Of a stretch of 64,000 nt of DNA, positions 44,165 to 53,469 are shown in pieces. The notes under the pieces were generated by a model that ran no database searches, had not been told where the DNA came from, and saw nothing but the letters and a program-made list of their open reading frames with translations. The stretch spans positions 1 through 64,000 of the forward strand of contig NZ_JAQGJV010000024.1 of NCBI RefSeq assembly GCF_028290435.1, written 5' to 3'. The position numbers were made by a program, and so were the translations under genes. The DNA is from Devosia sp. (GTDB taxonomy: Bacteria > Pseudomonadota > Alphaproteobacteria > Rhizobiales > Devosiaceae). Positions within the stretch are counted from its first letter, which is position 1; every line of letters starts with the position of its first letter.

Positions 44165-45172
44165 ATGGCTACCATCCGCGATGTTGCCAAACTCGCCGAC
44201 GTCTCGGTGTCGACTGTGTCGCTGGCTCTGAGCAATCCCGGCCGCGTCAGCCAGAAGACGCTGGAGCGCATCCGCGAGGCGGTGCAGACCGTGGGCTATG
44301 TGGTTGACCCGCTGGCACAAAGTCTGGCGCGCGGGCGCAGCCGCATGATCGGCCTTGTGGTCGGCAATGTGGGTAATCCGTTCTTTGGCGACATTCGCCG
44401 CGAGCTCGAAAACTACGCCATCGAGCACGACCATTTCGTGCTGATCACCGACTCATCGGGCAAGCCGGATCGCGAACGCGCGCTGGTCGAGCACCTGTCC
44501 GGCCTCAAGGTCGCCGGGCTCGCTCTGGCCCCGTCCGGGTATGATCAAGCCTATGTGGATTTCGTGCAAAACATCAAAATGCCGACGGTGTGCTTTGACC
44601 AAAAGGTCGCCGGCATCGACCGCGACTTCGTCGGCTCCGACAACCGACTGGCCGGCGCCATGCTGACCGAACACCTGCTGCAACTCGGCCACCGCCGCAT
44701 CGCCTTCATCGCCGGCCCAAAACACATGCACACCGCCTCCGAGCGCCTGCGCGGCTTCATGGACACGATGGGCAGCGCTGGCGTCGAGGTGAACCCCAAT
44801 TTCATCGTCGATGGCCAGTTCACGCGAAGCGCCGGTTACGAGGCAGCCATGCGCCTTCTGGTCCAGCCCGAACGCCCCACCGCCATTATCGGCGCCAACA
44901 ACGCCGTGGCGCTCGCGGCTCTGCAGGCCATGCAGGAATTGGGCTTCAACTGCCCGGACGACATCTCATTGGCGATGATTGATGACGTGCAATGGAGCAG
45001 CGTGATCACGCCGCGCATCACCATGGTGATCCAGGACACGTTGAAGCTCGGCGGCATCATCGCCCGTCGCATCCTGCACCGCATCATGAGCCCGGAAGGC
45101 GCCGCCGACCCGGCACAGGACTTTGTGCTATCGCCCAAGTTCGTACCCGGCAATTCCTGCAAGAAGCTCTGA
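44165..45172 (+). CDS. LacI-family regulator of the fucoside operon
   Basis: A 335-residue LacI/GalR protein with a helix-turn-helix (ATIRDVAKLADVSVSTVSLALSNPGRVSQKT) and sensor domain (MIGLVVGNVGNPFFGDIRREL; HRRIAFIAGP). It is divergent from the alpha-L-fucosidase gene. GAACCGGTTC-type sites flank both starts. The inducer is probably a fucoside or L-fucose, by context only. Confidence 0.94.
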   Translation: MATIRDVAKLADVSVSTVSLALSNPGRVSQKTLERIREAVQTVGYVVDPLAQSLARGRSRMIGLVVGNVGNPFFGDIRRELENYAIEHDHFVLITDSSGKPDRERALVEHLSGLKVAGLALAPSGYDQAYVDFVQNIKMPTVCFDQKVAGIDRDFVGSDNRLAGAMLTEHLLQLGHRRIAFIAGPKHMHTASERLRGFMDTMGSAGVEVNPNFIVDGQFTRSAGYEAAMRLLVQPERPTAIIGANNAVALAALQAMQELGFNCPDDISLAMIDDVQWSSVITPRITMVIQDTLKLGGIIARRILHRIMSPEGAADPAQDFVLSPKFVPGNSCKKL

Positions 45173-45197
45173 GCGTCAGCGAACCTGTACAAAAACA

Positions 45198-45224
45198 AAA
45201 AACCCCCGGTTTCCCGAGGGTTTT
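45198..45224. terminator. Bidirectional intrinsic terminator
   Basis: AAAACCCCCGG and CCGAGGGTTTT pair around a short TTTC loop, with an A-run on one side and a T-run on the other. It sits between the LacI gene (plus) and the 3' end of tRNA-Met (minus), serving both. Confidence 0.8.
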
Positions 45225-45227
45225 GAA

Positions 45228-45304
45228 TGGTAGCGAAGCCCAGATTTGAACTGGGGACACACGGATTATGATTCCGCTGCTCTAACCAACTGAGCTACTC
45301 CGCT
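45228..45304 (-). tRNA. tRNA-Met (anticodon CAU)
   Basis: On the minus strand a full cloverleaf is readable: acceptor AGCGGAG/CTTCGCT, D-arm GCTC...GAGC, anticodon stem GCGGA/TCCGT with loop ATCATAA (anticodon CAT), T-arm CCCAG-TTCAAAT-CTGGG, discriminator A and encoded CCA. The 77-base length is normal. The sequence resembles rhizobial elongator tRNA-Met rather than the lysidine tRNA-Ile, but the latter cannot be fully excluded. Confidence 0.95.
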
Positions 45305-45405
45305 CCAGGAACCTGTTTCGGCGAGCCGAACGGTCGAGCGCCTAGAGTGCGCGCCGACTTCTTAAATTTGTGATGCGGCACTGTCAAGCGCAAGGCGTGG
45401 CCTGT

Positions 45406-46860
45406 TCAATTGTTTAAGGTATGCCAGTGATCACGCACGAGGGCTAGGTCCTGCTCAAATTTTGCCTGCTCCACAGCAGCCAGGTTTCGATCCGGGATGC
45501 GCAGCAGGTAGGACGGGTGGTTGGTGACGAACAATACCGTGCGGTCCTCCATGGCGATCGGCGCGCCGCGCAGTTTGGATATAGTGGCGGTCTTGCCCAG
45601 AATGCTCGTTGCGGCCGTGGCGCCAAGGGCAACGATCACCTTGGGTTTGACGAAGGCCCGTTCCAGATTAAGCCAGAATTTACAAGCTGTTACCTCCCCG
45701 GCGTCGGGGCGCCGGTGAATGCGTTTCTTGCCGCGCGGCTCGAATTTGAAGTGCTTGACGGCATTGGTGACGTAGACGCGGGAGCGGTCGATGCCGACCT
45801 TTTCCACCGCAGCGTCGAACACCTTGCCGGCTGGGCCGACGAAGGGTTTGCCGGCCAGATCCTCCTGATCGCCCGGCTGCTCTCCGACAAACATGATGTC
45901 GGCGTTTTCGGGGCCTTCGCCAAACACCGCCTGCGTGGCGTGCTCGTAGAGAGGACAGCGTTGGCAGCCCTGCACTGCGGCACGGGCGTCGGCGAGGCTC
46001 GTGATCTCAGATTGTTGTTCTTTATCAATGGCCTGCCGCTCTGCACGCTTGAGGTGGTGCGATGGCGGCTGGCTGGCTGTGCGTTCGATCATGGCTTGCT
46101 CCGCTTCCTTGGCGCCTCGGATCAGAGCAGGAATGAGTTCGGCTTCGGGGAGGTTGCGCCAGTATTTGACCGCCATTTCCGATTTCATCATCGCCACCTT
46201 CAGGCGGGCGGGGTTGAAGATGGAGGCGAAGTAGGTTTTCCAATCCTCCTCCACGGCATCATCGGGCGGCACATCGGCCTTGGTGCCGCCGTCGCCGAAG
46301 GCCAGGGTTTCCCCATCCCAATAGGCGGAACTGTACGGCGTAACGATCGCCCACATCATGCCGGTGAACCGGCGCTCGAAAAATGGCGCAGTCATTTCAA
46401 GCACATAGTGATCGGGTTCGAACCAGGCGGCGAACCGTTCGAGGCCTGAATCATCGACTATCGACTTGAACCGGATGAAGGCTTTCATCTTGTGGCTCTC
46501 GCGCCGAACGGCACTTTCCATCCGGGTCAGCCGGACGATGTCGGGGTGAGATGCGACCTCGATAATCCCGCGATCGGCTTGCAGGCGCCAGAGCAGACGG
46601 TAGAGCAGGTCGAACCGCTCTGGATCGCTATGGCATACCGCCGTGCGCGCCAGCGCCATGAAGGCTGGCGGGACGGCGCCGACGGGGTGGTTTTTACCAG
46701 CATGCTGGATTTCTTGCTCAGTTTGCTCGAACAGGCCGGGCTCCGACTTCGGATCACGCCAGATGACCTCTTCGGGCGACACACCTCCCCGCAGCAATTC
46801 GCGCGCTTGACCGCGCCATTCGTCAAAATCGTTCAGCGATTGCAGGATGACGGTTCGCAT
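45406..46860 (-). CDS. udgX: DUF4130-UdgX fusion: uracil-DNA binding/glycosylase protein
   Basis: A 484-residue fusion. Residues about 1-250 are a DUF4130-type domain; residues about 290-484 are a UdgX-family uracil-DNA glycosylase fold with CQRCPLY (C299, C302), GEQPGDQEDLAGKPFVGPAGK, the UdgX-specific loop KKRIH (378-382, whose His forms a covalent bond to the abasic site in studied members) and NHPSYLLR. The start overlaps the radical SAM stop by one base (TGATG). It is probably part of a two-gene DNA base-damage system. Confidence 0.92.
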   Translation of the reverse strand: MRTVILQSLNDFDEWRGQARELLRGGVSPEEVIWRDPKSEPGLFEQTEQEIQHAGKNHPVGAVPPAFMALARTAVCHSDPERFDLLYRLLWRLQADRGIIEVASHPDIVRLTRMESAVRRESHKMKAFIRFKSIVDDSGLERFAAWFEPDHYVLEMTAPFFERRFTGMMWAIVTPYSSAYWDGETLAFGDGGTKADVPPDDAVEEDWKTYFASIFNPARLKVAMMKSEMAVKYWRNLPEAELIPALIRGAKEAEQAMIERTASQPPSHHLKRAERQAIDKEQQSEITSLADARAAVQGCQRCPLYEHATQAVFGEGPENADIMFVGEQPGDQEDLAGKPFVGPAGKVFDAAVEKVGIDRSRVYVTNAVKHFKFEPRGKKRIHRRPDAGEVTACKFWLNLERAFVKPKVIVALGATAATSILGKTATISKLRGAPIAMEDRTVLFVTNHPSYLLRIPDRNLAAVEQAKFEQDLALVRDHWHTLNN

Positions 46861-48095
46861 CAGAACAGTCTCAACTGTTCCGGCTGCGGTTCAAGCCTGG
46901 CGCGCAGTTTGTGATCGTCGGTCAAGCCCCCCGGCGTCCAGTCCACGGTTTCGACGAAGGGGCGGACCTTGTCGATCGAGCCGGCGATGAGTGCCAGATC
47001 GTCCAGGCGTAAACTGTGATGGCGGCGCGTGGCGATGATGCGCTCGACGCTGCGAGTGCCGAGACCCGGAACGCGCAGCAGCAGTTCCTTATCGGCGCGG
47101 TTGATGTCGACCGGAAATTTTTGGCGCTGTGTGAGTGCCCAGGCCAGTTTTGGATCGATGGCGAGATCGAGCAGGCCATCGCTGCCGCCGGAGACAATTT
47201 CGGGCACGTCGAAGCCATAAAAGCGGATCAGCCAATCGGCCTGATAAAGGCGATGCTCGCGCATCAGTGGCGGGGCCTTGAGCGGCAGGCGGGCGCTGCT
47301 GTCGGGAATGGGCGAGAACGCCGAATAATAGACGCGGCGCAATTTGTAGCCGGAATAGAGCCCAGCGGCGCGGGTCAGGATGGCGTTGTCGTCGGCCTTA
47401 TCGGCACCGACGATCATCTGCGTCGATTGGCCGGCGGGTGCGAACTTGGCGGGTTGGGCCTTGGCCTTCCTGTCCGGCTTGGCCTCGGCCAGCTTGCCGC
47501 GGATATTGGCCATGGCGGTGCGGATTTCGCCCGGGCGCTTTTCAGGAGCGAAGGTTTCGAGCCCCACATCGGTGGGCATTTCGATATTGGTGGAGAGCCG
47601 GTCGGCCCAACGGCCGGCTTCCGCGAGGATTTCCGGGGCGGCATTGGGGATGACCTTGAGGTGGATATAGCCCCCGAAGCTGTGGTCCTGCCGCAGGCTA
47701 CGGGCGACGCGGACCAGTTCCTCCATCGTGTAGTCGGGCGAGCGGATGATGCCGGAGGACAGGAACAGGCCCTCGATATAGTTGCGCTTGTAGAAATCCA
47801 ACGTCAGCCGAACCACTTCCTCGACGCTGAACCGGGCGCGCTCGACATTGGAGGACGAGCGATTGACGCAATAGACGCAATCGTAGACGCAAAAATTGGT
47901 CAGCAGTATCTTGAGCAGCGAGATGCAGCGACCGTCGGGCGCATAGGAGTGGCAGATGCCGCTGCCCTCGGTCGAGCCGATGCCACCGCTCTGGCGGCTG
48001 TCGCGCTTTTCCGTGCCGCTCGAGGCGCAGGACGCATCGTATTTCGCGGCGTCGGACAGCACGGCCAGTTTGCGGCGAAGCGTGAGCGCAGCCAT
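46860..48095 (-). CDS. Putative DNA modification/repair radical SAM protein
   Basis: A 411-residue radical SAM enzyme with the cluster motif CVYDCVYC, preceded by SLLKILLTNF. It has further conserved Cys residues near the N-terminus (YDASCASSG; GSGICHSYAPDGRC) and a C-terminal helix-hairpin-helix DNA-binding motif (LLLRVPGLGTRSVERIIATRR). It consistently pairs with DUF4130/UdgX proteins in bacteria. I chose the ATG at 48095; a GTG at 48116 is possible. The reaction is unknown. Confidence 0.9.
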   Translation of the reverse strand: MAALTLRRKLAVLSDAAKYDASCASSGTEKRDSRQSGGIGSTEGSGICHSYAPDGRCISLLKILLTNFCVYDCVYCVNRSSSNVERARFSVEEVVRLTLDFYKRNYIEGLFLSSGIIRSPDYTMEELVRVARSLRQDHSFGGYIHLKVIPNAAPEILAEAGRWADRLSTNIEMPTDVGLETFAPEKRPGEIRTAMANIRGKLAEAKPDRKAKAQPAKFAPAGQSTQMIVGADKADDNAILTRAAGLYSGYKLRRVYYSAFSPIPDSSARLPLKAPPLMREHRLYQADWLIRFYGFDVPEIVSGGSDGLLDLAIDPKLAWALTQRQKFPVDINRADKELLLRVPGLGTRSVERIIATRRHHSLRLDDLALIAGSIDKVRPFVETVDWTPGGLTDDHKLRARLEPQPEQLRLF

Positions 48096-48218
48096 ATCAG
48101 TTCCCGGTTTGTTCACGACTAGTCATAGCGTGAGTCAACGTGGCGCGCATTGCAAAATGACACGTGTCGGCGGATTGTGATGTGGAAGAGCGAATTGCCG
48201 CTGAACCCAGCCCAAACT

Positions 48219-48350
48219 GGATGTCACCCCGGCGCAGGCCGGGGCCCAGCCCGAGATCGATCAACGCGCCGCCAGATGGCGGGACGACCTTGCGGCTGCG
48301 TGGCGGCATCTCAAGATGGGCCCAGGCCTTCGCCGGGGTAACATCGAGTT
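48219..48350. repeat. Palindromic intergenic repeat, family A, copy 2
   Basis: The left end GGATGTCACCCCGGCGCAGG and the right end, whose complement reads CTCGATGTTACCCCGGCGAA, are near-perfect inverted copies. It is the most intact of three copies. It fills much of the 398-base gap between the radical SAM and dioxygenase genes (48096-48493); nothing else is seen in that gap. Confidence 0.75.
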
Positions 48351-48493
48351 TGTGGAGGCTTCTGATGCCCAGCACTGCACGCATGAGCGTTCAACAATCA
48401 GCAACAGCTCGTTGCAATTAGCCTGCTTCTGCTACCTGCGCCGTTGACCTACATCTTGGGCAACGACGCCAAGCGCCAATTCAGGAGACCGAC

Positions 48494-49444
48494 ATGACCT
48501 TGCAACTCTCAGGCATCCATCACCTCACCGCCGTCACCGCCGATGCTCCCCGGAACCTCAAGTTCTACACCCAGACCCTGGGCATGCGGCTGATCAAGAA
48601 GACCGTCAATCAGGACCAGACCGAGGCCTATCACCTGTTCTATGGTGATGGCGTTGCCTCGCCCGGCGCCGACCTGACCTTTTTCGATTTCGACGCGGCC
48701 CGCGAAAAGCGCGGCAACCACACCGTCAGCCGCACTGGCCTGCGGGTCGATAGCGAGGACACTCTGAACTGGTGGAAGAACCACCTGCAGAGCAACAATG
48801 TGGGCACCAGCGCCATAAAGGAGCGGGCCGGTCATTTGTCGCTCGACTTCGAGGATTTCGAAGGCCAGCGCTTCCGTATGGTCACCGATGGGGTCAATAC
48901 GGTCATTCCCTGGGCCAAGTCCCCGGTGCCGGCTGACAAGCAGATCATTGGCCTGGGTCCAATTACCCTGGCGGTGCCGGCTCTGGAGCGCACCGAGGTG
49001 GTGCTGACCCAGGTAATGAACATGCGCAAGGTGCGCACCTATCCGGCCACCAGCACACTGGGTGAAACCCATGTGTTCGAGATGGGCGAAGGCGGCCCTG
49101 CTGCCGAGGTCCATGTCGTGGTCGACCCGACCCAGCCGGCGGCCCGTCCGGGCGCTGGTGGCGTGCATCACGTGGCCTTCCGCACCCCGGACCAGGATAG
49201 CCTGCGCCAGTGGATCGCCCGCGTCAGCCAGGCTGGGCTGCGCTCCAGTGGGGAGGTCGAACGGTTCTATTTCACCTCGCTCTACTTCCGCGAGCCCAAT
49301 GGCATCCTGTTCGAAATCGCCACCGACGTGCCCGGCTTCGCGGCCGACGAGCCGATGGAGAGCCTGGGCGAAAAGCTGTCGCTGCCGCCATTTTTGGAGA
49401 GCAGGCGCGCCAGCATCGAGGCTAACCTCAAGCCGCTCGACTAG
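48494..49444 (+). CDS. VOC-family ring-cleaving dioxygenase (MhqO-like)
   Basis: A 316-residue protein of two vicinal-oxygen-chelate modules. The first begins LSGIHHLTAVTADAPRNLKFYTQTLGMRLIKKTVNQ and the second LGPITLAVPALERTEVVLTQVM, with metal ligands expected from HHLT, VHHVAFRT and an EIATD Glu. It is close to the MhqO-type dioxygenases that act on quinone- or catechol-like compounds. CAGGAGA precedes the ATG. It stands alone. Confidence 0.9.
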   Translation: MTLQLSGIHHLTAVTADAPRNLKFYTQTLGMRLIKKTVNQDQTEAYHLFYGDGVASPGADLTFFDFDAAREKRGNHTVSRTGLRVDSEDTLNWWKNHLQSNNVGTSAIKERAGHLSLDFEDFEGQRFRMVTDGVNTVIPWAKSPVPADKQIIGLGPITLAVPALERTEVVLTQVMNMRKVRTYPATSTLGETHVFEMGEGGPAAEVHVVVDPTQPAARPGAGGVHHVAFRTPDQDSLRQWIARVSQAGLRSSGEVERFYFTSLYFREPNGILFEIATDVPGFAADEPMESLGEKLSLPPFLESRRASIEANLKPLD

Positions 49445-49544
49445 ACTGCTGGAAAAGATCGTTGCAAACTGTGGCCGTCGGGAAACTCCCGGCGGCCAAT
49501 TGCCGTTCTTTCACCGTTAATTAGCGTTTCCGGCCGGTAGATTG

Positions 49545-50537
49545 ATGTTTCCGCCGGTTGGTCCAAGAAGTTTTCAGCCTATGCCAAACGACGATCCGAT
49601 CTCTCCGCAAATTTTGTCGGACATGCTGATGCGCATGTTCGAGTTCGCGCCCGTGGCGATGACCATCACCACCAGCGACGTCGCCAATTCGCGCTACGTC
49701 AAGGTCAACGACGCCTATCTGAGGCTGACCGGGCTCAAATGGGACGATATCCGTGATCGGGAACTGACCTCGTCGGGAGCCGCCATCAACAGTCCGGCCC
49801 GCGACGAGCGCCGGCGGCTGCTCGATGTGGAGGGCGCCTATCAATCCCAGGAAGTCGACATCAAGCGTGCCGACGGCACGGTCATTCCAACCCTGATCTC
49901 GGCGCAGCGCACCGAGGTGGGCGACCGCTCCTATGACATCGAGATCCTGATCGATATCTCGGCGCGAGCCAGCCTGCAGCGCGAACTCGACCAGGCCTTG
50001 ATCAAGGCAGCGCGCACCGATGCGCTGACGGGCCTGCCCAACCGGTCCGCCTATGACGCCTACATCGCTGCCTGCATCGACCAGGAGGACCATTCGAGGA
50101 CCGCCCTGATGCTGGCCTTCATCGACCTCAACAGCTTCAAGCGCATCAACGATACGCTGGGCCATGCCATTGGCGACAAGGTGCTCCAGACCGTGGCGCA
50201 GCGCTTGCGCGACGGCTGCCGCGCCGGCGATTTCGTGGCGCGGCTGGGTGGGGACGAGTTCATCGTCGTGCTACCTATTCCCCAGGAAAACCTGGCGGCG
50301 GCATTTCCGGCGTTTCAGCGCATGATGGAAGCCGTCTTCACGCCGATGGACCTGGAAGGGCGGCGCCTGAACATCGGCGCCGCGATCGGCACGGCATGCC
50401 TCGACATCAAGACCGACACGGCCGAGACCCTGCTCAACCGCGCCGACCAGTGCATGTATGAGGCCAAATCGACCGGCGGCATGCTCCACATCGTCGTGGA
50501 CGATTTCCTGCGTTCGCTTCGTCGGCCGGACAAATAA
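49545..50537 (+). CDS. Diguanylate cyclase with N-terminal PAS domain
   Basis: A 330-residue soluble PAS-GGDEF protein. The PAS domain spans about 20-150 (MFEFAPVAMTITT; GAYQSQEVDIKRADGTVIP) and the GGDEF domain about 155-315. The active motif RLGGDEF is intact, and an inhibitory RxxD site (RAGD) lies five residues upstream, so c-di-GMP synthesis with product feedback is expected. Start choice is uncertain (49545 or ATG at 49581), as neither has a strong ribosome site. No EAL domain is present. Confidence 0.92.
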   Translation: MFPPVGPRSFQPMPNDDPISPQILSDMLMRMFEFAPVAMTITTSDVANSRYVKVNDAYLRLTGLKWDDIRDRELTSSGAAINSPARDERRRLLDVEGAYQSQEVDIKRADGTVIPTLISAQRTEVGDRSYDIEILIDISARASLQRELDQALIKAARTDALTGLPNRSAYDAYIAACIDQEDHSRTALMLAFIDLNSFKRINDTLGHAIGDKVLQTVAQRLRDGCRAGDFVARLGGDEFIVVLPIPQENLAAAFPAFQRMMEAVFTPMDLEGRRLNIGAAIGTACLDIKTDTAETLLNRADQCMYEAKSTGGMLHIVVDDFLRSLRRPDK

Positions 50538-50592
50538 ACGATGATGGCCCCCGGTTTGCACCGAGGGCACCTGCTCATGCTGAAGCGGCGGC

Positions 50593-52809
50593 CTATGGGG
50601 CGGCTGGTGCATCCGGCTTGGCCTGCGTGGCCGTATCGGGCTTCAGCAGCGACGCGGTCTTGATCAACCCCATGAATTCGGCGCGATAGCCGCTGGCATC
50701 GGCACCGCGGCCGGTCTGGGCCAGCATGGCGATATCGCTCCAGCTCATTGACCCGCCGTAGTTGGAGCCCTTGAGCTTCTGCCCGAAGGCGGCGACGGCG
50801 GCGGCGAACTTCATGTCGGGGCTGACCGCATCGATATTGCCATAGACCACGCTAGGCGTGACCGGGACTTCGAGCAGCTGGCTGACATCCTCGTTCGGCA
50901 GCTTGTAGCGCATCTTGAGGAAGGCGATTTCGGTCGGCGCGTTCGTCGTTGCCACCGCCGCAGGGTCGGCCGCCGGCTGGGTGTCGTAGCGCAGCGGATC
51001 GACCAGGTTGGCGCCGGAGCCGGCCGGGGTGATCTCGTAGATCGCGGTGACGGTGTGGCCCGCGCCGATATCGCCGGCATCGACCGTGTCGTTGTTGAAA
51101 TCCTCGCGGTTGAGGGCGCGGGTTTCGTAGCCGATCAGCCGGTATTCGGAGACCATGGCGGGATTGAACTCGACCTGGATTTTGACGTCCTTGGCGATCA
51201 TGTCGAGCGTCGAGCCACCCTCCTCCACCAGCACCTTCTGGGCCTCGCGGAAATTGTCGATATAGGCGGCATTGCCATTGCCGTTCTGGGCCAGCGCCTG
51301 CATCGTCGCGTCATCGAGATTGCCGCGGCCGAAGCCAAGTACGGAGAGGGTGACGCCCTTGTCGCGCTTGGATTTGATGAAGGTTTCAAGATCATCAGGA
51401 TTGTCGATGCCGACGTTGAAATCGCCATCGGTGGCCAGGATCACGCGGTTGGTGCCATCGGTGACCTTGGCCTGTTCGGCCAGCTGATAGGCCAGCTCGA
51501 TGCCCTCGGCACCGGCCGTGCTGCCGCCGGCTGCGAGATTATCCAGCGCGGCCAGGATCTTGGCCTTGTCATCAGCCTTGGTGGGCTCCAGCACCACGCC
51601 GGCCGAACCCGCATAGGCTACGATCGAGACCGTGTCCTTGGCGGAAAGCTGATCGACCAGCAGCGCAAAGGCGCGCTTCAGCAGCGGCAGCTTGTTGGGC
51701 TCATCCATCGAGCCGGAGGTATCGATGAGGAAGACGAGGTTGCTCGGCTTGTCCTCGCCGGCTGGGGGCACGTAGCCCTTGATGCCGATATGGAGGAGCT
51801 GCGTCTTGGGATTCCAGGGGGTGTGGAACACCGCCATGGTGGGCTTGAACGGCACCGCGGCGCTATCGGCCGGGGCGTAGTCATAGGGGAAATAGTTGAT
51901 CAACTCTTCCAGCCGCACCGCGTCGGGCTCGGGCACATAGCCGTCGTCGAGCATGGAGCGGACGTAGGAATAGCTGGCGGTGTCAACATCGATCGAGAAG
52001 GTCGAGACCGGCTCGTCGGCCACCACCTTGAGGCGCGATTCATCGAATTGGGTGAACTCGTCGCCGCTCGGCTCGGTCGCGATCTGCGCGGGCATGGCGT
52101 AGAAATCGCCTTCGGGCGCAACGATGCCGGCCGACGGGGCCGCGCGGGTCTGCATGCGGCTGAGCGATCCGCCCACGACCGAGGCTGGCGGCGGCGCCAT
52201 TTCGTTTTCGCTAGCCAGCATGTTGGCCTGCCCCGACGCTGCGCTATCCTGTGCCATGGGCTCAGGCTGCACCATGGGCGGCTTGGCAGGCACCGCTTCC
52301 GCCTTGGGCGCTGCCGTCGGAGTGGCGGGCGTCTGGGCAACGGGCGCCGTGGTAGTGAGCTCCGCCGGAGTATCCGTGCGCTCGTCGTTGGGCTGCTTCG
52401 TCGCGACCGGGTTGGTCTCTGTCGGCAGCGTCGTCGGCGGCGGCGTCAGTTTCGGGACCGCATCGGCCACGGGGTTGGTATCGACCGGCACGCGATCAGC
52501 CGGGCTCATCGCGGTGGAATTGTAGAGCTGATAGCCGAGCGGCAGTAGCAGCAGAGCAATCGCGGCGGTACCGATGGGGAGACGCATGTCCATGATCGAT
52601 TTCCCTTTCAAGGAAGTGATGATGGAACTGAGACGGCTGGGCCGGCGAACTCCTTGGGTCGCGGTTGAAGTATTTTTTGCGGTTTCGGTTTTGGCGGCTT
52701 CGAATGCCATCATGCTGGCCGCCAGCGCGCGCTTTTTCGCGGCGTCGGACGGGGCCGGTGCCTTGATGTCTTTCAGCGCTTTGAAGCCGTCGTTCATGTC
52801 ATTGCTCAT
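50593..52809 (-). CDS. VWA-domain membrane protein (YfbK/DUF3520 type), partner of ECF sigma factor
   Basis: A 738-residue protein. Residues 1-70 are hydrophilic; a membrane segment follows (about 76-94, IGTAAIALLLLPLGYQLY), then a Pro/Thr/Ala-rich linker (100-230). A von Willebrand-type domain follows with the MIDAS motif LVFLIDTSGSMDEPNK, and a C-terminal DUF3520-like region. The start overlaps the ECF sigma factor stop (ATGA). The N-terminal cytoplasmic part (APAPSDAAKKRALAASMMAFEAA) could bind the sigma factor, anti-sigma style, with the VWA domain as a periplasmic sensor; this is inference. Confidence 0.9.
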   Translation of the reverse strand: MSNDMNDGFKALKDIKAPAPSDAAKKRALAASMMAFEAAKTETAKNTSTATQGVRRPSRLSSIITSLKGKSIMDMRLPIGTAAIALLLLPLGYQLYNSTAMSPADRVPVDTNPVADAVPKLTPPPTTLPTETNPVATKQPNDERTDTPAELTTTAPVAQTPATPTAAPKAEAVPAKPPMVQPEPMAQDSAASGQANMLASENEMAPPPASVVGGSLSRMQTRAAPSAGIVAPEGDFYAMPAQIATEPSGDEFTQFDESRLKVVADEPVSTFSIDVDTASYSYVRSMLDDGYVPEPDAVRLEELINYFPYDYAPADSAAVPFKPTMAVFHTPWNPKTQLLHIGIKGYVPPAGEDKPSNLVFLIDTSGSMDEPNKLPLLKRAFALLVDQLSAKDTVSIVAYAGSAGVVLEPTKADDKAKILAALDNLAAGGSTAGAEGIELAYQLAEQAKVTDGTNRVILATDGDFNVGIDNPDDLETFIKSKRDKGVTLSVLGFGRGNLDDATMQALAQNGNGNAAYIDNFREAQKVLVEEGGSTLDMIAKDVKIQVEFNPAMVSEYRLIGYETRALNREDFNNDTVDAGDIGAGHTVTAIYEITPAGSGANLVDPLRYDTQPAADPAAVATTNAPTEIAFLKMRYKLPNEDVSQLLEVPVTPSVVYGNIDAVSPDMKFAAAVAAFGQKLKGSNYGGSMSWSDIAMLAQTGRGADASGYRAEFMGLIKTASLLKPDTATQAKPDAPAAP

Positions 52810-53375
52810 AACAAACCCCTCAGGGTCTTTTTCGCCTCGTGAATGTGCCAGGAGACGGTTGCTTCCTTGCAGCCCATGATTTCGCCTGCCGCTGCGTGGC
52901 TCAGCTCTTCGGCATAAACCAAGAGGACTGCATCGCGTTGCTGCTCCGGCAGGCGGCGCACCGCGTCCCAGAGCTGGCGGCTGGTTGCCGCTTCTTCTTG
53001 GTCGGGCGGGGTGTCCTCGGGGCTCACTTCCGCCAGGGCGTCATTGCCTCTATTGGCCCGGCCGCGGGCCCGCTGCATGTCGCGCACGGCGTTCAGCGTG
53101 ATCCGGTAGAGCCAGCTTCCGAACGCCGAGCGTCCGTCGAAGCTCTTGATGACGCTGCCAAGCTTGACGCAGACGTCCTGCGCTATGTCCTCGGCATCGC
53201 TGCGATGGCCGCTCCACTTGTAGGCAGTGCGATAGATCAGGTCGTAGTGGGCCTCGATCAAGGCGGCGAAGGCCTCGCTGTCGCCCTTTTGCGCACGCGC
53301 CACCAGCGCCCGAACCTGTGTCGCGGCGTCGGCGATCGGTGGTGCGGCAGACAGTCCCATCACCTCGGCATACAC
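52806..53375 (-). CDS. ECF-type RNA polymerase sigma factor
   Basis: A 189-residue sigma-70 family ECF factor with region 2 (AHYDLIYRTAYKWSGHRSDAEDIAQDVCVKL) and region 4 (LPEQQRDAVLLVYAEELSHAAAGEIMGCKEATVSWHIHEAKKTLRGLL). It is the first gene of a two-gene operon with the VWA membrane protein, a likely regulator of it. No conventional anti-sigma gene is adjacent. Confidence 0.93.
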   Translation of the reverse strand: MYAEVMGLSAAPPIADAATQVRALVARAQKGDSEAFAALIEAHYDLIYRTAYKWSGHRSDAEDIAQDVCVKLGSVIKSFDGRSAFGSWLYRITLNAVRDMQRARGRANRGNDALAEVSPEDTPPDQEEAATSRQLWDAVRRLPEQQRDAVLLVYAEELSHAAAGEIMGCKEATVSWHIHEAKKTLRGLL

Positions 53376-53469
53376 TCTGCTGGCCTTAACCTAGCGTCCC
53401 TTATAGTGCTAAGACGCCGGGGCTCACCCATTCCTTGGGTGCATTCCAAAGATTTATTGAGGCACCGCC

